Assembly: GCF_013374995.1 (NCBI RefSeq) | Contig: NZ_CP056030.1 | Location: 2,264,501-2,328,500 of the forward strand | Direction: 5' to 3' | From: Pseudomonas eucalypticola | GTDB taxonomy: Bacteria; Pseudomonadota; Gammaproteobacteria; Pseudomonadales; Pseudomonadaceae | Length of the DNA stretch: 64,000 bases | Shown: in pieces, positions 16,736 to 24,853 of the stretch | Position numbering within the stretch: the first letter of the stretch is position 1 | Layout of the letters: each line of letters starts with the position of its first letter | Translations under genes and position numbers: made by a program | Notes under the pieces: model-generated | What the model was told of the DNA's origin: nothing | The model's input: the letters and a program-made list of their open reading frames with translations, nothing else | The model's database searches: none

Positions 16736-17299
16736 TTAGGCAGACTGACGTGCCGGGGTGGAGGTGCGACGGCTGTTGGCAGCCGGGGCTTGACGGCGGC
16801 CGGTGCTGGCGCGGGAGGTGTCGGCTGGCGCTCCCTGTTCAGCATCGGCCTCATCAGCCTGCTGCTCCGGTTCGACTGGAGCAGGGGCTTCAGCACGGGG
16901 TGCTGCCTTGTAGGTCAGTTGGCCATCGACCTTGATCCACTCGATGAAGATCAGCCGACCCTTGAGGCTGGCGCCCGGCAGGCCTTTGCGTTCACCTTTT
17001 TCATAGGTGAAGGCGTCGACCCACAGATCGCCAATGCGAAAGGCCAGCAGCACCTTGCGATCGGCCTTGACGTCTTCTAGGTGCTCGCGGATCAGACGTT
17101 CCGCTTCACCGCCGGCGACCTTGCAGTCGAAGCGGGTGTATTCGACGTCATCCGAGGCACCATGCAGTGCGGCAATATCGCAGGCCATGAACGGTTGCCC
17201 GCGACGTACCGGGACTTCGCGAATACGGTTCAGGTAGCCAATGCCTTGGGTGTGCAGGTTGAAGTAGCTGGTGGGTGCAGCGTTGTTTGCAGTCGCCAT
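16736..17299 (-). CDS. DUF3577/STY4534-family ICE replication protein
   Basis: 187 residues from an ATG after an AGGAG site. Conserved N-terminal part: YFNLHTQGIGYLNRIREVPV, GQPFMACDIAALHG, and a C-terminal core KVLLAFRIGDLWVDAFTY, KGRLIFIEWIKVDG. The fold resembles a single-stranded-DNA-binding OB fold. The tail (from about 140) is Ala/Glu/Pro/Arg-rich and disordered. This family accompanies ICE replication and topoisomerase genes. Transcribed alone, bounded by a terminator. Confidence 0.88.
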   Translation of the reverse strand: MATANNAAPTSYFNLHTQGIGYLNRIREVPVRRGQPFMACDIAALHGASDDVEYTRFDCKVAGGEAERLIREHLEDVKADRKVLLAFRIGDLWVDAFTYEKGERKGLPGASLKGRLIFIEWIKVDGQLTYKAAPRAEAPAPVEPEQQADEADAEQGAPADTSRASTGRRQAPAANSRRTSTPARQSA

Positions 17300-18059
17300 G
17301 GTGAATCTCCTGTTTGCAAGAAACGCGGATATCCACCAGCCCTGGCGGGAGGTGAGTTCCGCAGGGGGAGGCAAGGGTGGTCACAGGACCGGTCGAGGAG
17401 CGCTCATCACCGAGGGATCGGTGACCGTGCGAGCTGCCGAGCGCTGATCGCACTGGGGGAGAACCACCCGCAACGGGCGTAGCCTTCAAGGTTCTGGCTA
17501 CCAGGGTGCTGTCGTCGACAGCGAGGTGCAGTTCATCTATAGATCGAGGTGAGCCCCGCGTCAACAGGGGCTTGGGCAGGTGTTCGGCGCCCGGAAGCCG
17601 ATGGTCTTCAGTGGAAAACAGCCGGCGAAAAAATAGCCCGACGGTCATCAGGCTAGGATGAGGAGGACCACCTTTGACCCGGTACCGTGACCGCGAAGTC
17701 CATCGCAAAACTGTCGTCGGTCATTCACCTGGTTCAACCGACCCTTGTCGTGGCCTGGATCGGAAACTGCTGGCACGCATCCGCGCACAAAAGGCGCCCA
17801 GTCTATCGCCGGCGGGCACCGGTGCTGAGCATCATCGCCGAGGCGGATGACCCCTGGGGCCTGCTGCAAGCCGCACGGGTCATCCGCCTGGAGGATCTAT
17901 GACGCCGAAAAGCAATCACGGGGAAGGGGTGTGGCATGGCTCCGAACGCGACGGTTCGACCGAGCTGCCCGGAGCGTATCGGTCTTGGTTCGCCTGGTGG
18001 CGATGGGGCGCCTTCACTACAACAGCCTCGGCGAGGAGCGTCAAGGTGCCGCGCGCTGC
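17300..18059. other. 760-base gene-free stretch with a large inverted repeat
   Basis: No convincing gene on either strand; open frames have antisense-type composition. It holds the leader of the DUF3577 gene, a small palindrome TCACCGA-GGGA-TCGGTGA near 17407, and a 13-bp perfect inverted repeat at 17841-17889. Such stretches in ICEs may hold an origin of transfer or replication, but nothing here proves it. Confidence 0.5.
17841..17889. repeat. 13-bp perfect inverted repeat, 23-base spacer
   Basis: AGGCGGATGACCC at 17841-17853 is matched exactly by GGGTCATCCGCCT at 17877-17889. It would form a strong stem-loop 170 bases downstream of the topoisomerase stop and has no T run, so it is not a standard terminator. 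Candidate nick-region hairpin, replication element or RNA structure. Confidence 0.75.
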
Positions 18060-20039
18060 TCAGGAGGAGCGCGGCTTGCTGGTGCGCTTGGAGGTGGCCA
18101 CCGGCTTGGTGCCCTTGCAGTCCGGATAACGCGAGCACGACCAGAAGGTACCGGTGCGGCCCTTGCGCTGGCGCATGGCGCTGCGGCACACCGGACACGC
18201 GGGGCCTTTGGCGGCTGGCACGCGTAGGGTCAGCGAAGCGTGGCTGTGCACCAGTTGCGTGAGCCAGGCGGCCTGCTTGGCCAGGAAGGTCTCGACGTCC
18301 AGCTGCCCCGATTCGATGCGGTCCAGCGCCTGCTCCCAGAGAGCAGTCAACACCGGATCGGCGACCTCCGGCGGTACCGCCTCAATCAGCGTGTGCGCGG
18401 CCGCGGAGGCCGCGAGGCTGCGTTTCTTCTTCGCCAGGTAGCCGTGATCGATCAGTCCCTGGATGATCGCCGCGCGGGTGGCCTCGGTGCCGATGCCGAT
18501 GCTGTCCTTGAGCTTCTGCTTCAGGCGCGGGTCGGCAACCTGGTTGGCAATGGTCTTCATCGCCTTGACCAGGGTACCTTCCGTGTAGGCTTTGGGTGGC
18601 TGGGTGCGATGCGCGTTGACCACGGCGTCGAGCACGGGCAGCGACGTACCCTCGCGCAGCGTCGGCAGTCGCTGGCTCGGTTCGCCCGGTTCGCTGCCGT
18701 CGGCCTCATCGATCACCGCCTTCCAGCCGCGCACCTGGATCTGCTTGCCGCGAGCGTGCAACTGGTCCTCGTCGCTCTGCAGCAACACCAACGTTTTCAG
18801 GTACTCATGGTCGGGCATGAACTGCGCCAAGTAACGGGCACGAATCAACCCGTAGACCGCCCGCTCGCGCTCGGACAGTTGATCCAGGTCGAGGGCCACC
18901 GCCGTGGGAATGATGCCGTGGTGGGCGGTGATCTTGCTGCTGTTCCACGCGCGTGAGCGTCGGCTCGGGTCGACCTCCTTCAGCCATTGCCCCAGCGACG
19001 GCGCGCTGGCTGTCAGGGCATGCAGGACACGCGGTACCTCATCGAGCATGCTCTCGGGCAGGAAACCACAGTCGCTGCGCGGGTAGGTCGTGGCCTTGTG
19101 GGTCTCGTACAGCGCCTGCGCCGTGTTCAAGGTGTCCTGGGCGCCGAGGCCAAGCTTGGCCGAGCAGATCTCCTGCAAGGTTCCCAGGTCGAAGGGCAGC
19201 GGCGGTCCTTCACACACTCGCTCCACGTCGACGCTCGACACCCGCGCCTGGGCGCGTTGCATCAGCCGCCGCGCCGCCCGTTGCCCGACGGCCTCATCGA
19301 TGCAGCGCCCGCTGTCGTCGCAACTGCCGGCAGGCGGCTGCCAGCGTGCCAAAAACACCATGCCCTCGGCCTGCAGCTGCGCATCGACCGTCCAGAACGG
19401 GCGGGGCACGAAGCTGGCGATCACCCGATCACGTTCTACCACCAGGCGCAAGGTCGGCGTCTGCACGCGGCCCACCGGCAGCAGGCCATCGAAGCCGGCA
19501 CGCCGGCCGAGCAGGGTGAACAGCCGGCTGAGGTTGATGCCCACCAGCCAATCGGCGCGGGAGCGCGCCAGCGCACAGTGATACAGCGACAGCGTCTGCT
19601 CGCCCGGGCGCAGGGCGGCCAGTGCCTTGCGGATCGACGCCTCGTCCAGAGCCGAGAGCCACAGGCGCAAAACCGGCCCCTGGTAGCGGCAGCGCTCAAG
19701 GATCTCGCGGGCGATCATCTCGCCTTCACGATCGGCGTCGGTGGCCACCACCACCTCGTTGCAGGTGCGCAGCAGTTGTTCGATGACCTTCAACTGCGCC
19801 GCGACCTTGGGCTTGGCAACTACCTGCCAACGGCTTGGAATGATCGGCAGGTCCTCCAAGGTCCAGTGCTTGTACTGCGCACCGTAGGTCTCCGGTGCTG
19901 CGGTCTCCAATAGATGGCCCACGCACCAGGTCACGGTCACTGCATTGCCCTGCAGGCAGCCATCACCGCGGCGGTTGGCCTGCAGCACGCGGGCGATATC
20001 GCGGGCCTGGGACGGTTTCTCGCAGATGTATAGGCGCAT
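18060..20039 (-). CDS. topB: DNA topoisomerase III (ICE-encoded)
   Basis: 659 residues, ATG preceded by GGGGAG. Type IA topoisomerase: Toprim start MRLYICEKPSQARDIA, metal motif ATDADREGEM near 102, active-site Tyr in TTYPRSDCGFLP near 320, HHGIIPT near 373. The C-terminus has one zinc-finger-like set, CPVCRSAM...FWSCSRYPDCKG near 617-645. It relaxes and decatenates DNA during ICE replication and transfer. The divergent sequence and location identify it as the mobile-element version rather than the chromosomal topB. Confidence 0.95.
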   Translation of the reverse strand: MRLYICEKPSQARDIARVLQANRRGDGCLQGNAVTVTWCVGHLLETAAPETYGAQYKHWTLEDLPIIPSRWQVVAKPKVAAQLKVIEQLLRTCNEVVVATDADREGEMIAREILERCRYQGPVLRLWLSALDEASIRKALAALRPGEQTLSLYHCALARSRADWLVGINLSRLFTLLGRRAGFDGLLPVGRVQTPTLRLVVERDRVIASFVPRPFWTVDAQLQAEGMVFLARWQPPAGSCDDSGRCIDEAVGQRAARRLMQRAQARVSSVDVERVCEGPPLPFDLGTLQEICSAKLGLGAQDTLNTAQALYETHKATTYPRSDCGFLPESMLDEVPRVLHALTASAPSLGQWLKEVDPSRRSRAWNSSKITAHHGIIPTAVALDLDQLSERERAVYGLIRARYLAQFMPDHEYLKTLVLLQSDEDQLHARGKQIQVRGWKAVIDEADGSEPGEPSQRLPTLREGTSLPVLDAVVNAHRTQPPKAYTEGTLVKAMKTIANQVADPRLKQKLKDSIGIGTEATRAAIIQGLIDHGYLAKKKRSLAASAAAHTLIEAVPPEVADPVLTALWEQALDRIESGQLDVETFLAKQAAWLTQLVHSHASLTLRVPAAKGPACPVCRSAMRQRKGRTGTFWSCSRYPDCKGTKPVATSKRTSKPRSS

Positions 20040-20119
20040 GGCTAGGCTCCCCTGATCAGATAGCGACAGGGTGCGGGGCGGGTGGGAAAGATCCAGCGGA
20101 AAGCTGAAACGGTGTGCCC

Positions 20120-20476
20120 TTATTTGCGCGCCAGGTGCGCGGCCAGGCGCTCGACGGAATCGAGGGCAAATTGCCGGTCCTCGGCGCTGAGCTTGTCGAG
20201 CAACGTCGCGAACGTCTGGGCCTGATCCTGCGCGCGGGGGCTGATGGCCACCAACAGCTCGGCGGCCGAGCACTGGAAGATGTCGGCGAGCTGCAGCAGC
20301 TTGGTCACCGACAGGTCGACCAGGCCGCGCTCCAGGCGCGAGACCGCTTCGGCGCCAATCTCCAGGCGCTCGCCGAGGTCTTCCTGGGTCAGTTGGCGGG
20401 CGTGGCGCAGCTGGGCCAACTGGCGACCGATGTAACGTAGGCTAGGCTGTTTGGCGGGCAACGGGACGATCTCCAA
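20120..20476 (-). CDS. XRE-family transcriptional regulator
   Basis: 118 residues. N-terminal helix-turn-helix IGRQLAQLRHARQLTQEDLGERLEIGAEAVSRLE (about 16-50, HTH_3 pattern) followed by LSVTKLLQLADIFQCSAAELL, then a helical tail. Probably a homodimeric repressor. It is divergent from the small plus-strand gene at 20598; palindromes in the shared 121-base gap are plausible operators. Confidence 0.88.
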   Translation of the reverse strand: MEIVPLPAKQPSLRYIGRQLAQLRHARQLTQEDLGERLEIGAEAVSRLERGLVDLSVTKLLQLADIFQCSAAELLVAISPRAQDQAQTFATLLDKLSAEDRQFALDSVERLAAHLARK

Positions 20477-20489
20477 TTCGACCCATATG

Positions 20490-20540
20490 GTTGATCATCA
20501 ACTCGAGCATATGAACGCCCTGATAGGTTGACTAACAACC
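20490..20540. promoter_or_regulatory. Candidate operators between the XRE and DUF4880-like genes
   Basis: GTTGAT-C-ATCAAC at 20490-20502 and GGTTG-ACTAA-CAACC at 20526-20540 are two palindromes with a similar GTTG/CAAC half-site in the only divergent promoter region of the ICE module. Best guess: binding sites for the adjacent XRE protein. Confidence 0.5.
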
Positions 20541-20597
20541 TGTTGGGGCGTATTTAGCTGAGAAAGTGCGGTATACCTGTCAGCACGAGGAGGCAAC

Positions 20598-20825
20598 ATG
20601 GACCGTGCCGATGACGCCGACATGACGGCGCTGGAGATCAAGGCCTACGAGCTGTTCCTGGCCACTCATGTGGAGCCGAACAACCTGCAGGCGAGGGAGG
20701 CGTTGGCCAGTTGGGTCAAGCAGAGCCCGGCGCATTGGCGGGCGTTCCGTGCTTTGGACCAGCACCTGTACGAGGCGGCCCTGCTGCTGGCACATGCCCA
20801 GCACGATCTCGCCCGCCAGCAGTAA
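20598..20825 (+). CDS. Small DUF4880/FecR-N-terminal-like protein
   Basis: 75 residues, GAGGAGG ribosome site, the only plus-strand gene in the ICE run. LASWVKQSPAHWRAFRALDQ near 34-53 follows the pattern of the FecR/PupR N-terminal (DUF4880) helix: a W, then SPAH and aF. It lacks the membrane helix and periplasmic domain of an anti-sigma factor. It could be a small contact protein for a sigma factor or an XRE partner; no sigma gene is near. Confidence 0.65.
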   Translation: MDRADDADMTALEIKAYELFLATHVEPNNLQAREALASWVKQSPAHWRAFRALDQHLYEAALLLAHAQHDLARQQ

Positions 20826-20923
20826 TCAAGGTGTGGAGGAGCCGCAGTGGCTACACGCCAAGCAGGTGGCCGGCCCAGCGTGGGCCTCGCGATGAGCCGG
20901 CGCGATTCCACTGACGTCCACCT

Positions 20924-21361
20924 TCAATCGGTTTTGCGCGCGCCTTTCTTGCCGCCAGTCTTGCGCGCCGAGCCGTCGCCCTTGGCCGGCTCGCTGGCTT
21001 TCTCGCGCATAGTCACCGACGCCAGGCGGTGTGGCAGGATGCCGATGCGCCGCGCTTCCACCTTGAACGTCACCCGCGCGTTGTCCTCGCTGTCCTCCCA
21101 CTCGTCCTTGACCGTGCGGCCCTCGACCAGGATGCGCATGCCCTTCTGGAACAGCGTGCTCCAATGCTCGGCATCCCGGTGCCAGAGCTCCACCGGCGCC
21201 CAGTAGCCGCCGCGATCCTCGTAGCCGCCTTCGCGCGGCACCGGATTGTCGAAATACACGTTCAGCCGCAGCAGGCGCCGTGGCTCATCCGGGTTGGTGC
21301 TGAATTCCTGGAATTCGGGGACACTGCCGATGTTGCCTTCGCCGACAAACAGAGTGCTCAT
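20924..21361 (-). CDS. ssb: ICE single-stranded DNA-binding protein
   Basis: 145 residues. OB-fold pattern of ICE-type SSB: MSTLFVGEGNIGSVPEFQEF, RLNVYFDNPVPR, WAPVELWHRDAEHWSTLFQKGMRILVEGR and a basic Lys/Arg/Gly-rich tail in place of the acidic tail of chromosomal SSB. Protects transferred or replicating single strands. Its ATG overlaps the DUF3158 gene stop by four bases. Confidence 0.88.
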   Translation of the reverse strand: MSTLFVGEGNIGSVPEFQEFSTNPDEPRRLLRLNVYFDNPVPREGGYEDRGGYWAPVELWHRDAEHWSTLFQKGMRILVEGRTVKDEWEDSEDNARVTFKVEARRIGILPHRLASVTMREKASEPAKGDGSARKTGGKKGARKTD

Positions 21362-21867
21362 GGTTGCTGCTCCACGGTGGGGGTAGGGGAGTGATCGAAG
21401 AGGGTTTCGGCGGCCTGCAGCTTGATCGCGCTGGCCGTGGCGTGCCGGTGCAGCGAATGCAGGCTGCTCATCTGCAGGTTCAGGGTGATGCGGTTGACCT
21501 CCAGCTGCAGCAGCGCCTCGCGCACCGCTTGCGCCAGCTGTGGCTGTGCCATCGCCCGCTCCCACACCAGTGCACCCATGCGATTGAAATCACGGCTGCG
21601 CCAGCGCAGGAAGTTCGTGCCGGCCGCGCTGCGCTGGACCACCAGACGCAGGTCCAGCAGCGAGAAGGGCGGCTGCGCCACGATGGCCAGCAGCACGCTC
21701 ATCAGCTCGGCCACCTGGGTTTCCAGGCGCAGCGCGGTATCGGCCAGTTGCTGCAGCTCCCCCTTACCCTTAAAAGGCTTTAAAAGGCCTTTTAGGGAGG
21801 CACCCTGTTCGAATTGCCGATAGGCATCCGTTGACAGACGCCGGGCGATCGCCTCGGCCAGGGTCAT
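21358..21867 (-). CDS. DUF3158-family ICE protein
   Basis: 169 residues, helical: GASLKGLLKPFKGKGELQQLADTALRLETQVAELM in the N-terminal half, LRWRSRDFNRMGALVWERAM near 86 and a helical end. The family is found only in this ICE class between SSB and TIGR03761. Role not established; likely replication or DNA processing. ATGA overlaps on both sides show translational coupling. Confidence 0.85.
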   Translation of the reverse strand: MTLAEAIARRLSTDAYRQFEQGASLKGLLKPFKGKGELQQLADTALRLETQVAELMSVLLAIVAQPPFSLLDLRLVVQRSAAGTNFLRWRSRDFNRMGALVWERAMAQPQLAQAVREALLQLEVNRITLNLQMSSLHSLHRHATASAIKLQAAETLFDHSPTPTVEQQP

Positions 21868-22625
21868 GCCGCACCGCCTTCGGGCTGAACGGCTGGTTCA
21901 GGTGCCACTTGCTCGTCTGGCGCCTCGTCATCGAGCACTGCCTCATGGATCACGGCGGGATGGCGTACCGTCGGCGGGGCGAACTGCGAACGCCGCAGGC
22001 CTTCGAGGATGTCCTGCGGCGGCAGGCCAAATTTATCCACGGCCTCGCGGGCGCGGGCATTGTTCGCCGCCATGTCATCGCGGCTGACGCCGGCCAGACG
22101 GTAGCGTTGCGCCAGGCCAAACAGGCTACGCAGCAGGTGCGCACCGCGGTCGATCCAGATTTCCATGTCGCTGCGGCCGATCAGCGCCGTGTGGTGGGCC
22201 AGCAGCACCCGCCGCACCAGCGTGTCGTAGTCGGTGAGTAGGTAGACCGCAAGAAACCCCAGCTGGCTGCCGATAAACAGCGGCAGGGTCACCGGGTGGA
22301 TGTTGAGGTTGTCGCCGATGTCGACCTGGCTCGGCAGGTCGCGCTCCAGGCGCCCCACCTGTTCGGACAGGGCGAGCATTTCGGTCTTGGCCAGCAGCAG
22401 CTTTTCTTCCAGCTGCAGCATGAACCAGTCGGCGAAGGGGTCATCCTGGCTGCTGGCCTGCTTGAGCAGGTTGGTGACGCTGATGTAGCCGGCCATGCCC
22501 ATGATCGCATGCACGCCCTCGCGGGCCAGGCGTCCCTGCCACAGGCGCGCGGCGTGATGGGTGTGCAGCGTAAGGGTGATGCTGCTGCGCAATGAACCCA
22601 GGTTGAGTTGGTAGTGGTCGACCAT
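21864..22625 (-). CDS. ICE protein, TIGR03761 (PFL_4669) family
   Basis: 253 residues from an ATG after GAGGAA; the frame is open further upstream but the extension falls in a repeated leader segment. Signature blocks: LGSLRSSITLTLHTHHAARLWQGR, LPLFIGSQLGFLAVYLLTDYDTLVRRVLLAHHTALI and a C-terminal acidic Pro/Ala-rich tail. Function unknown; always near ssb and replication genes of PFGI-1 elements. Confidence 0.85.
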   Translation of the reverse strand: MVDHYQLNLGSLRSSITLTLHTHHAARLWQGRLAREGVHAIMGMAGYISVTNLLKQASSQDDPFADWFMLQLEEKLLLAKTEMLALSEQVGRLERDLPSQVDIGDNLNIHPVTLPLFIGSQLGFLAVYLLTDYDTLVRRVLLAHHTALIGRSDMEIWIDRGAHLLRSLFGLAQRYRLAGVSRDDMAANNARAREAVDKFGLPPQDILEGLRRSQFAPPTVRHPAVIHEAVLDDEAPDEQVAPEPAVQPEGGAA

Positions 22626-22683
22626 CGCCGGTTCCTCGCCGTGGAGATGGCGCTCACCTTGGGCGGTCTTGCGGCGCTCTACA

Positions 22684-23090
22684 GCGATCAATGCGAAGGC
22701 GATCGCTTCGGATTGCTCGGCATCGCTGGACGTCGCTGGAGTGATGCCATCAGCATCAGTTCCACCGGGAGCCATCGAGGATGCCGCTTCGTGGCAGTGG
22801 TTTAGGGTGGCACGCTACTGCCTCATGCCATGTCGGCAGGCGAGCACGGCGACTTGGTCGCGCCGATCAGTGCCCCGGCAGTTCCGAGATGGCTTCACCG
22901 TGGCAGGCGTGGTTGATCGACCCCATCGTTGGTCCAGATCGTCTTCATCGGTTTCCTTGCCATTCGAGCACCTGTGACGACGGCGGCAGGGCTAGCTTTG
23001 CTCGGCGATCAATGTGAGGACAAGCGTTCCGGATCGCCCGCTATCAGTGGACCTCGCTGGACGTGATGTCGTTGGCATCAGATCCGTCAG
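22684..23090. repeat. Imperfect ~80-base direct repeat flanking the TIGR03761 leader
   Basis: The stretch at 22684-22765 (GCGATCAATGCGAAGG..., ending CATCAG) recurs at 23005-23088 (GCGATCAATGTGAGGA..., ending CATCAG) with about 70 percent identity by eye and one indel. The two copies lie 321 bases apart. The 22626-23086 interval holds no gene. Confidence 0.6.
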
Positions 23091-24292
23091 CTGGCGCTGA
23101 CCACGCGGCATCGTTGCTTTAGCTCGGTGAGGCACGCCAGCGCCAGTGGCGAAGCCTCGCGGGGTGGCCTCGGCGTGTTCTTCGGCTCGTGCGATGTCGA
23201 GGGGCGAGGGCGAGCGGCCTCCGGTTCGCCGGTGAGCGCCCGGGCTGCCCAGAGGGTGAACTCGCCGTTGCAGGCGCGCTTGATCAGCCCCATCAGGTAG
23301 GCCGCAGGTTTTCGGACCGTGCCGCGGATGCAGCGGGCGACCGCCTCATTGATCACTGCTTGGCGTTGGTCCGGTTCCAACCGATGCAGCGCCTGCTGCG
23401 CCATCTTGCGTTCACCCAGGCTCAGTTGCAGCGTCTCCGGCCACTGCGCCGCAGCGTCCGCCAGCCCCGCGCGCGGTACTGTTTTTTTATTGCTTTGGCT
23501 TTTAAGTACTGTACAGGTCGCGTTCGGATTCCGAACATCAGCCAAAACCGGAGGCTTGCTGTCATCGGCGCTCCCTGCCGAGCTGGCTTGAGAATTCCGA
23601 ACGTTGTCCGCTGCCGTCCGTTCGGAACCCTCAAGCTTGGAAGGCTGCGCGAACGGCAATGGTTGTTGCACCGCGCGCTCCGCAGCCTGATCGATGCCCA
23701 TGAGGATATCGGCGGGCACCTGTGCATCATCCCGCAGCTCCTGCAGCACGTGTCGCGCCAGGTCGCGCACGCCCTTGGTGGCATGGCTGAGGTTCTGCTG
23801 GAGCAAAGCCAAGTAGCCGCTGTCGACATCGAGCGCCTGATGCGGTAACAACGGTTCGTCGTAGAGCACGTAGATGCTGCCACGCAGGCAGCCTTGCTCA
23901 TCGCGTGCACGGTCGGCCAAGCTCAACCAGCGGGTGCTGCGCAGTACGTTCAACGCCCGGGCGATGGTCTCGCGTGAGGCTTGCGCGCCACAGGGGCTGG
24001 TGGCCAGGTACGGTTGCAGGTCCTGGTAGCGTGGAGCCTCGACGTGGCGCTCGGTGATCAGCCAGCGTAATACCTGCCAGGTGTTGCGCTCCAGCGGCGT
24101 CAGCCGCGTGTCGAGCAGCAATGCCTGGGGCATTGGATTGTCCTTGCCTGCGTAGACAAAACGTGGAGACGCTGCTTCGAGCGCGGCCGGGCATAGAGCC
24201 CCTTGCTTGACCAGGTACTGGTTATACCGTTTCAGGGCTGGAAGGCTCTGCCGAACGACGTCGGCCCAATCGATGTCGTAAAAACTCAGCAT
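23087..24292 (-). CDS. STY4528-family ICE replication protein
   Basis: 401 residues starting MLSFYDIDWADVVRQSL. N-terminal half helical with LERNTWQVLRWLITERH and TSPCGAQASRETIARALNVLRSTRWLSL near 100-150, a winged-helix-like segment; C-terminal PAAYLMGLIKRACNGEFTLWAA near 335. Middle (about 205-285) is low-complexity. Matches the family described in SPI-7 (STY4528), thought to act in replication. Overlaps the DUF2857 gene by 7 bases. Confidence 0.85.
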   Translation of the reverse strand: MLSFYDIDWADVVRQSLPALKRYNQYLVKQGALCPAALEAASPRFVYAGKDNPMPQALLLDTRLTPLERNTWQVLRWLITERHVEAPRYQDLQPYLATSPCGAQASRETIARALNVLRSTRWLSLADRARDEQGCLRGSIYVLYDEPLLPHQALDVDSGYLALLQQNLSHATKGVRDLARHVLQELRDDAQVPADILMGIDQAAERAVQQPLPFAQPSKLEGSERTAADNVRNSQASSAGSADDSKPPVLADVRNPNATCTVLKSQSNKKTVPRAGLADAAAQWPETLQLSLGERKMAQQALHRLEPDQRQAVINEAVARCIRGTVRKPAAYLMGLIKRACNGEFTLWAARALTGEPEAARPRPSTSHEPKNTPRPPREASPLALACLTELKQRCRVVSAS

Positions 24293-24837
24293 GGTGCACC
24301 TCCGTAGAGATCGATCTGCTGCCACACCAGGGTCAGGCTGATGTGCTGCTCCTCGGCGAGCATCATCATCGCGTCCAAGGGGTCGAAGTGCTGATCGTCG
24401 TCGCGTAGTTGGCACCAGCGTTGCCACACCGCATGCTCCTGGGCTTCGCTCAGCTGTACCGGACGTCCACGGTGAGTCTCGATCTTCAGCACGCGTCGGC
24501 GCAGCGCGGTTTCCGAATGATCCAGCCCGAAACAGCGGTACATGATGCTGGAGCTGGCACCCAGCTTGAGGGCGCGATTGATCAGCCGCTCGTTTTGCTC
24601 GTCACGCTCGGCCTGGCTGATCAGCCGGCGCAGAACGGTGATGTCGACCTTGACCTCCACCCAGGAAATATTTGAGTGCGCCAGGTGGGAGAGGGTGGTG
24701 GGCGGCAATGACTGCAGTACCTCGATATCCTCGTCGCCCAAACCGAGGGCCCTGCAACGCTGCACGCGGCCATGACGCAGCTCATGCAGCACCTGGTTGA
24801 GCATGGCATGATTCAACAGATTGAATGTCGTGCCCAT
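24286..24837 (-). CDS. DUF2857-family (STY4526-like) ICE protein
   Basis: 183 residues, GGAGGTGCCCC before the ATG. Helical protein: LNQVLHELRHGRVQRCRALGLGDEDIEVLQSL and LIDRALKLG-like blocks (here LINRALKLGASSSIMYRCFGLDHSETALRRR near 85-113), suggesting a helix-turn-helix. Family usually encoded between ParB and the STY4528 protein. Role not established; regulatory DNA binding is likely. Confidence 0.85.
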   Translation of the reverse strand: MGTTFNLLNHAMLNQVLHELRHGRVQRCRALGLGDEDIEVLQSLPPTTLSHLAHSNISWVEVKVDITVLRRLISQAERDEQNERLINRALKLGASSSIMYRCFGLDHSETALRRRVLKIETHRGRPVQLSEAQEHAVWQRWCQLRDDDQHFDPLDAMMMLAEEQHISLTLVWQQIDLYGGAPC

Positions 24838-24853
24838 GGGGCACCTCCGAGTG

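Noticed and set aside
17148..17708. 186-codon minus-strand frame over the DUF3577 leader
   Set aside because: Low protein-likeness and overlaps the well-supported DUF3577 start; treated as non-coding.
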